Positions 13,225 through 21,911 are shown, numbered from the stretch's first letter. The stretch is DNA of 46,187 nt from Actinomycetota bacterium (GCA_019240215.1 JAFAYQ010000040.1:1-46187), one strand, 5' to 3'. The notes: generated from the letters alone by a model not told the origin. Made by a program: numbers and translations.

Positions 13225-14610
13225 TCAACCCTTCATCAGGGCCGCGTCCTGAACCAGTTCCCGGTGGGTGACGTCGCCGATGACGCGCTTGACGATGTCG
13301 TGCCGGGCGTTCAGGAAGAACGTCTCCGGGATCCCGGTCGCGCTCACGCCGTAGGCGTCCGCCACCGCCGGCTGGGCTTCGAAGCCGACCGGGTAGGGCA
13401 CCCGCTGACGGGCCAGGAACTGGCGGGCGGCGGTGGCGCTGTCGTCCGCGTCGATCCCGATGATCACCGTCTCCCCGGCCGCCGTGCGCGCGAAGCTGAC
13501 CAGCAGCGGCGTCTCCTCCTGGCAGGGCGGGCACCAGGATGCGAAGAAGTTCACGATCACCGGCTGGCCGCGGTAGGCCCCCAGCGACACCGTCTGGGCC
13601 GGGTCGCGCAGCGACGGCAGCGTGAAGGCGGGGGCCGCGGGGGTGGCGGCGGGGGCATGGGTGCCCGCGCTGACCACGGCGATCACCGCCCCGCAGCCGG
13701 CCGCGGCGGCCGCCACCGCCAGCGTGACCGGCCGCGGGCGCGCCCAGCCGGGCGGGCCGGGCCGGTGCGGCCCGCCGATCCGGCGCCCGCGCCACCGCGC
13801 CCGCGGCGCCCGGCCGGGGCCTGGTTCGGGCCGGGCCGGTCCGGCCGGGTCCGGCCCCGGTGCGGCCAGCAATCCCCGGGCGGTGACCGTGGCCGGCAGC
13901 GTCAGCTCGAACCGGCTGCCGGCGCCGGGGGTGCTGTGGGCCCGCACCTGCCCGCCGTGGCCGGCCGCGACCGCCTGCACCAGGGTCAGCCCGAGCCCGG
14001 TGCCGCGCGGCCGGCGGCCGGCCGTCCCGGTCCAGAATCGCTCGAAGACGTGCCCCAGGTCGTCCGGGCCGATGCCGTCCCCCGAATCCTCCACCATCAG
14101 GCAGGCGTCGCCGGTCTGGCGGTCGCGCCGCACCGAGACCCGGATCGTGTCGCCCGGGCCGGTGTGCTGGACGGCGTTTTCCAGCAGCGCGTCGACGGCC
14201 TGGGCGAGGCGTTCCTGGTCGGCCACCGCGAGGACCGGGTCCAGGTCCCCGGCCGCCCACACCCGGCGCGCGGTCGGCTGCCAGCGCCGCAGCGCCTCCA
14301 GCAGGAACGAGTCCAGCGCGACCGGGGCCGGGCAGAGGAACTCGGGATCCTGGGAGGCGGCGATCAGCAGCAGGCGTTCGCTGAGGCTCTTCAGCCGGGT
14401 CAGCTCGTCCACCACCACCAGCATGTCGGGCTGCTCATCGTGGCCGCTCAGCCCGGCCGCAACCAGCTCGGCGTGCCCGAGGGCGATCGTGATCGAGGTC
14501 CGCAGCTGGTGGGCGGCGTCCTGGAGGAAGCGGTGCTGGCGGGCGGAGAGCTGACCACCGACCGCTGCCGAGCCGGGGCCGTCAGGGCACCAGCTGGTAG
14601 CCCGCACCAC
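13225..14610 (-). CDS. Histidine kinase-TlpA-like thioredoxin fusion (putative redox sensor)
   Basis: A 461-aa protein joining two modules that normally occur separately. Residues 1-240 are a cytoplasmic sensor-kinase core without an N-terminal input domain: H-box DAAHQLRTS (H34), N-box ENAVQH (N145), DSGDGIG (175-181) and GTGLGL (203-208). A Pro/Arg-rich linker and a single helix (about 295-315) lead to an extracytoplasmic TlpA/ResA-like domain (325-461) with WCPPC at 359-363 and a GIPETFF cis-Pro-type motif (426-432). The frame is uninterrupted. The GTG start lies 29 bp inside the response-regulator gene, the usual coupling of a two-component pair. Expected role: report the thiol redox state outside the membrane to the regulator, or combine signalling with CuA cysteine reduction. 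Confidence 0.85.
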   Translation of the reverse strand: MVRATSWCPDGPGSAAVGGQLSARQHRFLQDAAHQLRTSITIALGHAELVAAGLSGHDEQPDMLVVVDELTRLKSLSERLLLIAASQDPEFLCPAPVALDSFLLEALRRWQPTARRVWAAGDLDPVLAVADQERLAQAVDALLENAVQHTGPGDTIRVSVRRDRQTGDACLMVEDSGDGIGPDDLGHVFERFWTGTAGRRPRGTGLGLTLVQAVAAGHGGQVRAHSTPGAGSRFELTLPATVTARGLLAAPGPDPAGPARPEPGPGRAPRARWRGRRIGGPHRPGPPGWARPRPVTLAVAAAAAGCGAVIAVVSAGTHAPAATPAAPAFTLPSLRDPAQTVSLGAYRGQPVIVNFFASWCPPCQEETPLLVSFARTAAGETVIIGIDADDSATAARQFLARQRVPYPVGFEAQPAVADAYGVSATGIPETFFLNARHDIVKRVIGDVTHRELVQDAALMKG

Positions 14611-15277
14611 GCACCGTCTTGATCAGCCCGAACCCGAGCTTGGACCGTAGCCGCCGTACGCAGACGTCGACCACGTTGGAGCCCGGATGGAAGTCATACC
14701 CCCAGATCGAGGCGAGCAGCTGGTCCTTGGGGACCGACCGTCCGGCGTGCTCCATCAGCTCGCGGAGCAGCAGAAACTCCAGCCGGGTGAGCGGCACCGG
14801 GCCGTGCCCGGTGTCGGCCTCGAGCCGCCCGACGTCGAGGCTCAGGCCGCCGGTCCTGAGCACCTCGGAGCGGGCGTCGTCGCGCAGCTGGACGCGCACC
14901 CGGGCCAGCAGTTCCGCCAGCGTGAACGGCTTGGTCAGGTAGTCGTGGGCGCCCAGGTCGAGGCACTCCACCTTGGCCGCCGCGTCGTCCAGGCAGGACA
15001 GCATGATCACGGCCTGGGCCGGCCGGGCGCGGCGCAGCTCGGCCAGCACGGCGCGGCCGTCCATGACCGGCATGACCAGGTCCAGGATGATCAGCCCGTA
15101 ATCGCCGGTGCTGGCCAGCCGGAGCGCGTCCCGGCCGTCGGTGGCACAAGCGACCGGGTAGCCGGCCCCGGCCAGCGCCCGGCCCAGGAAACTCGTGATG
15201 CGCGGTTCGTCGTCAACCAGCAAGATCCCGGGCCGAGGCCGGGCATCGGCTACCTGACCTGTGTTTACAGCAGACAC
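14582..15277 (-). CDS. OmpR/PhoB-family response regulator
   Basis: A 231-aa regulator. The receiver domain (about 16-130) has the acidic pair DD near 22-23, phosphoacceptor D66 in LIILDLVMP and K116 in TKPF. The C-terminal winged helix (about 140-231) has the RRLRSKLG recognition helix and the typical RGAGYQLVP ending. Start is GTG 15277 with only a weak upstream purine stretch. It is the first gene of the minus-strand unit and is transcribed divergently from the oxidase operon, so dyads in the 429-bp region between them are candidate binding sites. Confidence 0.92.
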   Translation of the reverse strand: MSAVNTGQVADARPRPGILLVDDEPRITSFLGRALAGAGYPVACATDGRDALRLASTGDYGLIILDLVMPVMDGRAVLAELRRARPAQAVIMLSCLDDAAAKVECLDLGAHDYLTKPFTLAELLARVRVQLRDDARSEVLRTGGLSLDVGRLEADTGHGPVPLTRLEFLLLRELMEHAGRSVPKDQLLASIWGYDFHPGSNVVDVCVRRLRSKLGFGLIKTVRGAGYQLVP

Positions 15278-15706
15278 ATCGCATCACACCTGACCACTCG
15301 AAGGGTGGTGTGGCGACCGGGCCAGCTTCCGGTTGCCGCGCTTCTGAGCAGACGATCCGCTCATTTCGGGCGTCTCGTCAAGCTCCGTGACGCTAAAGCA
15401 ATCGATTGGCAGACCCCGCCCGCCGCCGCGACGCCCGCGGGCCCGCCGGGGGTGCGATCTCCGCACCGCCGGCAACCGGCCGCATGCTGGCCTTTTTATC
15501 GATATCGAAAACTCTGGGCGGCTCTGGGTCACGAAATCCGTAGCCCCGTTGGCCGATCATGACAATTTCGTCATCAACGCCCGCGGTTATTGCCACGCCG
15601 CCGGCCGCCGCGTGAAGCTCTGGTCGACAACGAGCTTCCGGGCGCGCCCTGTGCGCATTCCGGGATGAGAACGTTTGCGCCATGCGCCCCAGGGAGGTGG
15701 TGACTG
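15278..15706. promoter_or_regulatory. 429-bp divergent regulatory region (response regulator / oxidase operon)
   Basis: No convincing gene is present; short frames across it lack family features and ribosome sites. The central part (about 15480-15600) is clearly more AT-rich than its surroundings. Dyads seen: TCGATATCGA (15499-15508, perfect), ATGAC-N6-GTCAT (15559-15574) and GAAGCTC-N11-GAGCTTC (15614-15638, with GTCGAC near its centre). Any could bind the neighbouring response regulator. Promoter elements could not be assigned with confidence. Confidence 0.6.
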
Positions 15707-16381
15707 GTGTCCCTGGCCGCCCGGGTGGCCACCCTGATCGTGGCCGTGTTCGCCGTGGCCGGCGGCGCGATCTTCGCCGTCGCCCACTACCTGCTCGGTG
15801 GCCCGCCGACCGTCGACTTCGCGGCCGGGCCGTCCGGCCAGGTCAGCGTGGTCATGCAGACCGACGCGTCGTCGAGCCCGGCCGCGGTGCCCGACCATCC
15901 CACCTGGGTCAGTTACTTCATCCGGGCCCCGGCCACCGGGCGGTGGATCCACACCACCCTGTTCCAGGTGCCGGCCCACACCCGGGTCAACGTGACGATC
16001 TTCGGGTACGACGGCTCGACCCCGGTCCGGAACCAGTACTGGGGTCAGGTCACCGGCACCGTCGGCGGCGTCGCGCACTACGGCGGCAAGCCGGTGCAGA
16101 CCGTCAACGGCTGGAACGGTCCCTACCTGGTGCAGCACACGTTCGCGATTCCCGGCCTGAACCTGAACGTCCCGGTCGAGGCCGGCCCGGCCACCTGCAC
16201 GGCCGGGCCGTGCACCGGCAACGCGCACTCGACGACGACGTTCAGCTTCGAGACCCCGGCCCAGCCGGGCGCCTACCGCTGGCAGTGCTTCGTCCCGTGC
16301 GGCCTGTCCTACCTGGACGGGAACGGCGGCCCTATGCAGACCATCGGCTACATGACCGGCAACATGCAGGTGGCGTCGTGA
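15707..16381 (+). CDS. Membrane-anchored cupredoxin protein with a CuA-like Cys pair
   Basis: A 224-aa protein with one N-terminal helix (about 6-28) and an extracytoplasmic beta-rich domain. Near the C-terminus the segment RWQCFVPCGLSYLDGNGGPM places C194 and C198 in the Cys-x3-Cys spacing of CuA, followed by M210. The His that normally follows the second Cys in CuA is a Tyr here. H144 could be another ligand. A second pair, C164/C169, may form a disulfide. GTG 15707 is preceded by GGGAGG. Its TGA overlaps the subunit II start, making it the first gene of the oxidase operon. It could carry copper or electrons to subunit II. A role as an oxidase subunit II paralogue is an alternative. Confidence 0.75.
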   Translation: MSLAARVATLIVAVFAVAGGAIFAVAHYLLGGPPTVDFAAGPSGQVSVVMQTDASSSPAAVPDHPTWVSYFIRAPATGRWIHTTLFQVPAHTRVNVTIFGYDGSTPVRNQYWGQVTGTVGGVAHYGGKPVQTVNGWNGPYLVQHTFAIPGLNLNVPVEAGPATCTAGPCTGNAHSTTTFSFETPAQPGAYRWQCFVPCGLSYLDGNGGPMQTIGYMTGNMQVAS

Positions 16382-17322
16382 CCGCCGCCCCGACCGCGGT
16401 CCCCGCCGCCGGTACCGGCCGGGAGCCGAACCACGGGTTGCGGATCGTGGCCATCTGGCTGCCCATCGCCCTGGCCGCCGACCTGCTGATCTGGTTTGTC
16501 TGGGGGCCGCACCTGCCCCCGGGCGACCTGTCCAACTCGGCCGCCAGCCAGCAGTCCGACCTCACCGTGATGGCGGTGCTGGCCGCCCCGGTCATGGCGT
16601 TCGTGCTCGTCTTCGCCGGTTACGCGCTGGTGGTCTGGCGCCACCGGGAAGGCGACGACGAGGACGGCCCGCCCATCCACGGCAACACCCGGGTCTCGGT
16701 CGCCTGGATCGCGATCACCTCAGCGCTGGTGCTCAGCCTGGCCGTATTCGGCACCGCCGAACTGGTCAACCCGGCCGGGGCCGGGGCGGGCGAGGGCAAC
16801 ACGCCGATCTGGAAGCCCGGCGGCGGTGCCCCGCTGCAGGTCCAGGTGATCGCCCAGCAGTGGCGATTCACCTATCGCTATCCGCAGTTCGGCGGCTTCG
16901 AGTCCACCACCCTGATGCTCCCGGTCGGCCAGAACGTCCAGTTCAACGTGACCTCACTGGACGTCATCCACAGCTTCTGGGCCTACCAGCTCGGGGTCAA
17001 GGCGGACGCCAACCCGGACGTGGACAACGTGGCCTACACCAGGCCGCTGCACACCGGCGCGGTCACCGTCCGCTGCGCCGAGCTCTGTGGCCTGTGGCAC
17101 GCCGACATGACCACCGCGGGCCGGGTGGTCACCGTGGCCGCCTTCCGGGGCTGGGCCACCGCCACCCGGACCCAGCTGGCCCCGCTGACGAAGAACCTGC
17201 CGCCGTTCACGCTGACCTACGACCCGAACGCCGTCGCCCAGCTCGGTAAGGCCTTCCAGAAGGCGGGCCTGTCCGGCGCGGGCGGCCAGTACTACGGCCC
17301 CCAGTATCCGGTGCAGCCGTGA
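16378..17322 (+). CDS. ctaC: Cytochrome c oxidase subunit II
   Basis: A 314-aa subunit holding the CuA centre that accepts electrons from cytochrome c. Three hydrophobic segments are seen (about 22-42, 64-87, 108-128), one more than usual. The cupredoxin domain carries a full CuA ligand set: H198, then C233, E235, C237, H241 and M244 in CAELCGLWHADM. A longer in-frame extension exists upstream but overlays the cupredoxin gene. GTG 16378, overlapping that gene's TGA, is the coupled start and gives the expected hydrophilic N-terminus. No fused cytochrome c domain is present, so the donor is separate. Confidence 0.93.
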   Translation: MTAAPTAVPAAGTGREPNHGLRIVAIWLPIALAADLLIWFVWGPHLPPGDLSNSAASQQSDLTVMAVLAAPVMAFVLVFAGYALVVWRHREGDDEDGPPIHGNTRVSVAWIAITSALVLSLAVFGTAELVNPAGAGAGEGNTPIWKPGGGAPLQVQVIAQQWRFTYRYPQFGGFESTTLMLPVGQNVQFNVTSLDVIHSFWAYQLGVKADANPDVDNVAYTRPLHTGAVTVRCAELCGLWHADMTTAGRVVTVAAFRGWATATRTQLAPLTKNLPPFTLTYDPNAVAQLGKAFQKAGLSGAGGQYYGPQYPVQP

Positions 17323-17374
17323 CCCCGATTCCCAGCCTGCCCGTGGACCAGCCTGCCCGTGAAGAGGTGACCGG

Positions 17375-19369
17375 ATGACCGTCGAACTCCAGCCGGGCAA
17401 ACCCCAGGAGCCGGGCGGGCGCGTACCGGGTGGCCGCCAGCCCGAGCCCGGCCCGCCGCGGTCGCCGCGCGCCTGGTGGCGGCGCCCGGCCGTGCACACC
17501 GGCGTGGCCGGGGCGGTGCTCGGCTACCTGCTGGGCCACCTGCTCGGCAACTTCATCGCCCACGGCTACTCCCAGGTCCAGAACTCGGGCCAGAACGACT
17601 ACGCGATCGTCCTCGGCTACGTGCTCGGCACCGTCGGCTGGCTGGCCGGCCTGGGGGTCTTCAACGACCTGCTCCGGCAGCTGGCCGGGCGCCCGGTGCA
17701 CGCGGCCGAGGAGGCCGGGGACAGCTCGTCCGGGCTCGCCCGCTACTTCCGCTACTCCCTCGACCACAAGGTCGTCGGCCTGCAGTACCTGGTCGGCATG
17801 ATCGGCTACTTCCTGACCGGTGGCCTGCTGGCGATGGCGATCCGGACGGAGCTGCTGTCACCCTCGACCCACGTGTTCAGCTCGGCCGCCTACACCGAGA
17901 TCGTCGGCGAGCACGGCACGATGATGATGATGATGCTGAGCTCGATCATCCTCGGGCCGCTCGGCAACTACCTGATGCCGCTGATGATCGGGTCCAAGCG
18001 GATGGCGTTCCCGCGGATCGAGGCGCTGTCGTTCTGGCTGACGCCGGCCGCCTACCTCATCCTGCTGTCCGGCCTGATGTTCGGCGGCTTCCCGTTCGGC
18101 TGGACCGGCTACGCGCCGCTGTCGGTCGAGGCCACCCAGGGCGCCGACGCCTACGCGGTGGCGTTCGGGGTGATGGGCATCTCGCTCATCCTGCTCGGCT
18201 TCAACATCATCGTCACGATCGTCTGCTACCGGGCCCCGGGCATGCGCTGGAGCCGGCTGCCGATCTTCGTGTGGGCCATCCTGACCACCTCGTTCCTGAT
18301 GGTCCTGGCCGCTCCGGTCCTGGTCGGCGGCATGTACATGATGATCACCGACCGGACCGTGCAGACCGCGTTCTTCACCAGCGATCTCGGCGGCAGCAGC
18401 TACCTGTGGGAGAACCTGTTCTGGTTCTTCGGCCACCCCGAGGTGTACATCCTCGCCCTGCCCGGCTTCGGCATCGTGTGCGAGATCCTGCCCGTGTTCT
18501 GCCGCAAGCCGCTGTTCGGCTACCGGATCGCGGCGGCCGGGATGGTGGGGGTGACGCTGCTGAGCTTCTTCGTCTGGCAGCACCATCTGTTCGACAGCGG
18601 GATCAACCCCGACATGCGGCCGGTGTTCATGCTCACCACCGAGCTGATCTCGATCCCGACCGGCTTCATTTTCCTGGTCGCCCTGGGCACGTTCTGGAAG
18701 GCGAAGATCCGGTTCTCCGTGCCGATGCTGTTCGCGCTCGGCTTCTACTTCAACTTCCTGATCGGCGGGATCTCCGGGGTGTTCCTGTCGGACGTGCCGG
18801 CCGACACCACCGAGCACGGCACGTTCTTCGTGATGGCCCACTTCCACTACACGATCATGGGCGGGCTGGTCTTCGCGTTCATGGGCGGGCTGTACTACTG
18901 GCTGCCGAAGATGATGGGGATCGAGCTGAACCAGAAGCTGGGCAAGATCCACTTCTGGACGATGTTCGTGTTCTTCAACTCGACGTTCCTGCCGCTGTTC
19001 GCGGTCGGCATGGCCGGCCAGCCGCGCCGGGTCTACACCTACGCCCGCAGCCTGGAGACCCTCAACGACTGGGTGTCGATCTCGGCCTTCCTGCTCGGCG
19101 GCTCCATCCTCGTGTTCGTGATCAACTTCGTCTGGTCGACGGTGATCGCCCGGGTCCCGGCCCCGGGCAACCCGTGGCGGTCGCGCGGCCTGGAGTGGCA
19201 GATCCCCTCGCCGCCGCCCCCGGGCAACTTCACGGTGGTGCCGGTCGTGCTGTCCGGTCCCTACGAGTACGGCGTCGCCGGCGCCCCGCCGGTGGCCGAC
19301 CTGGACCCGCCGCTCGGCGTGATCAGCCGGGACTCGCTGGGGGACGCCGCCGAACAGGTGGAGGTGTGA
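17375..19369 (+). CDS. ctaD: Cytochrome c oxidase subunit I
   Basis: A 664-aa heme-copper oxidase catalytic subunit. The core begins near residue 124 (SLDHKVVGLQYLVG). It has EHGTMMMMM with a heme a His ligand, the CuB/Tyr motif GHPEVY (353-358), WQHH and HFHYTIMGG with the heme a3 and heme a His ligands. About 120 extra N-terminal residues carry a charged, Pro-rich start and two further hydrophobic segments (about 43-62 and 77-100), longer than the usual 530-580 aa. ATG 17375 follows GAGGTG by 6 nt. A near-exact repeat of CCAGCCTGCCCGTG occurs twice in the 52-bp leader. It reduces O2 to water and pumps protons. Confidence 0.95.
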   Translation: MTVELQPGKPQEPGGRVPGGRQPEPGPPRSPRAWWRRPAVHTGVAGAVLGYLLGHLLGNFIAHGYSQVQNSGQNDYAIVLGYVLGTVGWLAGLGVFNDLLRQLAGRPVHAAEEAGDSSSGLARYFRYSLDHKVVGLQYLVGMIGYFLTGGLLAMAIRTELLSPSTHVFSSAAYTEIVGEHGTMMMMMLSSIILGPLGNYLMPLMIGSKRMAFPRIEALSFWLTPAAYLILLSGLMFGGFPFGWTGYAPLSVEATQGADAYAVAFGVMGISLILLGFNIIVTIVCYRAPGMRWSRLPIFVWAILTTSFLMVLAAPVLVGGMYMMITDRTVQTAFFTSDLGGSSYLWENLFWFFGHPEVYILALPGFGIVCEILPVFCRKPLFGYRIAAAGMVGVTLLSFFVWQHHLFDSGINPDMRPVFMLTTELISIPTGFIFLVALGTFWKAKIRFSVPMLFALGFYFNFLIGGISGVFLSDVPADTTEHGTFFVMAHFHYTIMGGLVFAFMGGLYYWLPKMMGIELNQKLGKIHFWTMFVFFNSTFLPLFAVGMAGQPRRVYTYARSLETLNDWVSISAFLLGGSILVFVINFVWSTVIARVPAPGNPWRSRGLEWQIPSPPPPGNFTVVPVVLSGPYEYGVAGAPPVADLDPPLGVISRDSLGDAAEQVEV

Positions 19370-19371
19370 CG

Positions 19372-20070
19372 ATGTCCGGGACGCTGTCGCCACCCCCGTC
19401 TTCGCCGGCGCCGCCGCCGGAGCCGCCCGAGGGCGTGACCCGGGCGGCCGAGGAGGCGAGTTTCTACCACGAGGCGGCCCTGAACGCGGCCTGGACCGGG
19501 GTCCGGCTGGCGATCGGCGGCCTGTCGTTCGGCTTCGGCTGCTTCGTGTTCGCCTACTTCTACCTGCGCTCGCTGAACTCGCACGGGATGTGGCACCCGG
19601 CCGGGTTCAAGGGCCCCCAGCCGTGGGCGGGGGCGCTGATCATGGCGCTCGTCGTGGTCAGCGCGCTGCTCCAGTACCTGGGGCTCACCCGGATCAAGGG
19701 CGGCCACAAGCGGCCCTGGCAGCTGGCCGCGCTGGCCGCGCTGGCGCTCGGCCTGGCCGCGGTCGGGCTGCAGGTCTGGGAGCTGCTGAACCTGCGGTTC
19801 CAGCCGGGCAGCGCCGGCTTCGCCAGCGTGTTCACCGGCGCCACCCCGGTTTTCCTGATCATCGTCCTGGGCGCCCTGATCTGGCTGGAGACCCTGATCA
19901 TGCGGGCCCGGGCGGTGCCCGCGATCTCGTTCGTGGAGCAGCCACCGACCTACGCGGAGGCGTTCGCGGTCCAGCGCTTCCAGGCCGGCCTCAGCGCGTT
20001 CACCGTGCTCTGGAACTACCTGGCCGTCATCGCCATCGTGTTCTGGGTGCTGTTCTACGTGACGGCCTGA
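19372..20070 (+). CDS. ctaE: Cytochrome c oxidase subunit III
   Basis: A 232-aa polytopic subunit with five predicted helices, the actinobacterial short form. Family features are SFGFGCFVFAYFYLRSLN in the first third and the C-terminal helix WNYLAVIAIVFWVLFYV. ATG 19372 is chosen over the in-frame GTG two codons earlier because GGAGG (19360-19364) lies 7 nt before it. It lies 2 bp after the subunit I stop. Confidence 0.92.
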   Translation: MSGTLSPPPSSPAPPPEPPEGVTRAAEEASFYHEAALNAAWTGVRLAIGGLSFGFGCFVFAYFYLRSLNSHGMWHPAGFKGPQPWAGALIMALVVVSALLQYLGLTRIKGGHKRPWQLAALAALALGLAAVGLQVWELLNLRFQPGSAGFASVFTGATPVFLIIVLGALIWLETLIMRARAVPAISFVEQPPTYAEAFAVQRFQAGLSAFTVLWNYLAVIAIVFWVLFYVTA

Positions 20071-20102
20071 GGGTCCCGGGGCCTGAGGGTCCCGAGGCCT
20101 GA
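20065..20102 (+). repeat. 16-bp direct repeats around the ctaE stop codon
   Basis: GCCTGAGGGTCCCGGG (20065-20080) is repeated almost exactly at 20081-20096, with a partial third copy after it. The first copy includes the ctaE TGA. It looks like a local duplication in the short spacer before the next gene. Confidence 0.7.
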
Positions 20103-20124
20103 CCGTCCTGACAAGGAGGCTGGC

Positions 20125-20526
20125 GTGGCTGGAACGGTGCTCGCCGCGGTCCCGGTCAACAGCGAGGCCGGGTCGTACCTGACCTTCGCGTTCCCCATTC
20201 TGCTGTTCTGCATCATCGGCGCCGCCCTGTACATTCTGCTGTTCGCGCGTCCGCACGCGCGGGTGCCGGCCCGCCCGGTCGTCCCGGTCGCGGACGCCGG
20301 GCCGCCCACGGCCGAGGCGGCGCGCGCGGCGGCGGTCGCCGGCGGCCTGCCGACCGCCGAGGGCGGCGGGTCAGCCGAGTCCGGCACCGAACCGGCCGGT
20401 GCGGTCGCCGCCGCGGTGGCGGCCGACGAGGCGGTGGCGGCAGCCAGCGAGGCGGTCACCCCCAGCCCGCCCGGCGGCGGCAGCGACCCGCCCGCCGACG
20501 GTGACCAGGAAGCGGGCGGCTCGTGA
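20125..20526 (+). CDS. Small single-pass membrane protein of the oxidase operon
   Basis: A 133-aa protein with one strong hydrophobic helix (about 19-41, [20 protein letters not shown]) and a low-complexity Ala/Pro/Gly/Glu-rich cytoplasmic tail. GTG 20125 is preceded by AAGGAGG. The stop overlaps the heme o synthase start (GTGA). No family is recognised. Size and position resemble the small accessory (subunit IV-like) proteins of actinobacterial oxidases, but the sequence similarity cannot be judged here. Confidence 0.75.
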   Translation: MAGTVLAAVPVNSEAGSYLTFAFPILLFCIIGAALYILLFARPHARVPARPVVPVADAGPPTAEAARAAAVAGGLPTAEGGGSAESGTEPAGAVAAAVAADEAVAAASEAVTPSPPGGGSDPPADGDQEAGGS

Positions 20527-21494
20527 CCGCTACCACCGGCACGCTGCCGTCCCGGCCGGGCCCGCCGGTCCCGGGGGCCGGCGGCCGGCGTTCGCCGCGG
20601 CTGGTGGCCGGGTCGCTGCTGGCGCTGACCAAGCCCCGCATCATCGAACTGCTACTGGTGACCACGGTGCCGCCGATGCTGCTGGCCCAGCGCGGGCTGC
20701 CGCCGATCGGTTTGATCGCCGCCACCCTGGCCGGCGGGGCGCTGGCGGCGGGCAGCGCCAACACGCTGAACTGCTTCATCGACCGCGACATCGACGCGCT
20801 GATGCGGCGCACCGCCCGCCGCCCGCTCGCGGTGCCGGAGCCCAAGGCGGTGATCCGGCCGGCCGAGGCGCTGGCGTCGGGGATCGTGCTCGGCCTGGCC
20901 GCGACCGTGCTGCTGGTGGTGTTCGTGAACGGGCTGGCCGCGGTCCTGGCCGACGCCGCCATCGCGTTCTACGTGTTCGTCTACACGCTCGGCCTCAAGC
21001 GCCGGACCGCGGCCAACATCGTGATCGGCGGGGCCGCGGGCTGCTTCCCGGTGCTGGTGGCCTGGGCGGCGGTGACCGGGCGGATCGGCTGGGCAGCGGT
21101 GGTGCTGTTCGCGGTGGTGTTCTTCTGGACGCCGCCGCACTTCTGGGCGCTGGCCATGAAGTTCCGCGACGACTACGCGGCCGCCGGGGTGCCGATGCTG
21201 CCGGTGGTGGCGTCGCCGGTGACGGTGACCAGGAAAATCGTCTGGTACGCGGGCGCGATGGTGGCGGCCACGCTGGCCCTGGTCCTGTACGCGGGCTGGC
21301 TGTACGGGGCCGCCGCGGCCGGGCTCGGGGCCTGGTTCCTGGCCGGAGCGCTCCGGCTGCACACCCGCACGGTGGCGGCCGGGACCACCGATTCGCGCGC
21401 CGCCCTCGGCCTGTTCCACCAGTCGATCGCGTATCTGACCCTGCTGTTCGCGGCGGTGGCGGTGGCGGCGCTGCTGCCCTGGGGCCGGTGGTGA
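20523..21494 (+). CDS. ctaB: Protoheme IX farnesyltransferase (heme o synthase)
   Basis: A 323-aa UbiA-family membrane prenyltransferase that adds farnesyl to heme b, giving heme o, the precursor of heme a for this oxidase. The first Asp-rich motif [14 protein letters not shown] (83-96) is intact, preceded by [14 protein letters not shown]. The second motif region lies around [15 protein letters not shown]. Nine hydrophobic helices follow the family plan. Start is GTG overlapping the previous stop. Heme a synthase (ctaA) is not in the window. Confidence 0.95.
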   Translation: MTATTGTLPSRPGPPVPGAGGRRSPRLVAGSLLALTKPRIIELLLVTTVPPMLLAQRGLPPIGLIAATLAGGALAAGSANTLNCFIDRDIDALMRRTARRPLAVPEPKAVIRPAEALASGIVLGLAATVLLVVFVNGLAAVLADAAIAFYVFVYTLGLKRRTAANIVIGGAAGCFPVLVAWAAVTGRIGWAAVVLFAVVFFWTPPHFWALAMKFRDDYAAAGVPMLPVVASPVTVTRKIVWYAGAMVAATLALVLYAGWLYGAAAAGLGAWFLAGALRLHTRTVAAGTTDSRAALGLFHQSIAYLTLLFAAVAVAALLPWGRW

Positions 21495-21500
21495 CCGGCC

Positions 21501-21881
21501 GTGACTGCCCACCGGTGGCGCTTCCTGGTCACCCCCCGCTGGCTGGCCTGGCATGCGTTCGCGGTCGCCGCATTCTGGGCGATGTGCTGGCTGGGTGACT
21601 GGCAGCTGCACCGGGCCCTGGCCGGGAACGCCCTGAGCTGGGCGTACACCGTGGAGTGGCCGATCTTCGCGGTGGCCGGGGCGATCTTCTGGGGACGGAC
21701 CGTCCGCGACGAGCTCCGCCTCCACCCCCGATCCCCGGGTCCGGGTACCCCCCCGGACCCGGCCCCGCCGAATCCGTCCCGGCCGGCCTCGGCCGCACAA
21801 CCGGCCCCGTCGGCCGAGGCCTACCGCCGGCGGCTCCGCGCCGAGGTCAGCGGGCACGGGCGCTGGCACGGCCTGCGCTGA
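21501..21881 (+). CDS. Small membrane protein with SURF1-like N-terminus
   Basis: A 126-aa protein with two hydrophobic segments (about 15-31 and 47-64) and a Pro-rich C-terminal tail. The start, RWRFLVTPRWLAWHAFAVAA followed by LGDWQLHR, resembles the opening of bacterial SURF1 oxidase assembly proteins (LGxWQLxR), but the SURF1 periplasmic domain is missing. It lies 6 bp after ctaB, so it is probably oxidase-related. Whether it is a truncated SURF1 or a separate small family is unresolved. Confidence 0.65.
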   Translation: MTAHRWRFLVTPRWLAWHAFAVAAFWAMCWLGDWQLHRALAGNALSWAYTVEWPIFAVAGAIFWGRTVRDELRLHPRSPGPGTPPDPAPPNPSRPASAAQPAPSAEAYRRRLRAEVSGHGRWHGLR

Positions 21882-21898
21882 CCGCCCGGCCGCCCGGC

Positions 21899-21911
21899 CG
21901 CCCGGCGGGCG
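21899..21911. terminator. GC-rich hairpin between convergent genes
   Basis: CGCCC-GGC-GGGCG closes a run of CCGCCCGG repeats in the 37-bp gap between the oxidase operon end and the convergent dehydrogenase stop. It could act as a bidirectional terminator; no U tract is present. Confidence 0.3.

Noticed and set aside
15284..15683. Small genes in the response-regulator/oxidase intergenic region
   Set aside because: Short overlapping frames on both strands without ribosome sites or recognisable features; dyads and AT-rich composition suggest regulation instead.
15682..17322. A 546-aa subunit II with a long N-terminal extension
   Set aside because: The extension overlays the cupredoxin gene in another frame. 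GTG 16378, overlapping its stop, gives a normal-length subunit II.
17858..19393. 511-codon minus-strand frame opposite ctaD
   Set aside because: Asp/Glu/His/Gln-rich antisense translation of a membrane protein gene; no family features.
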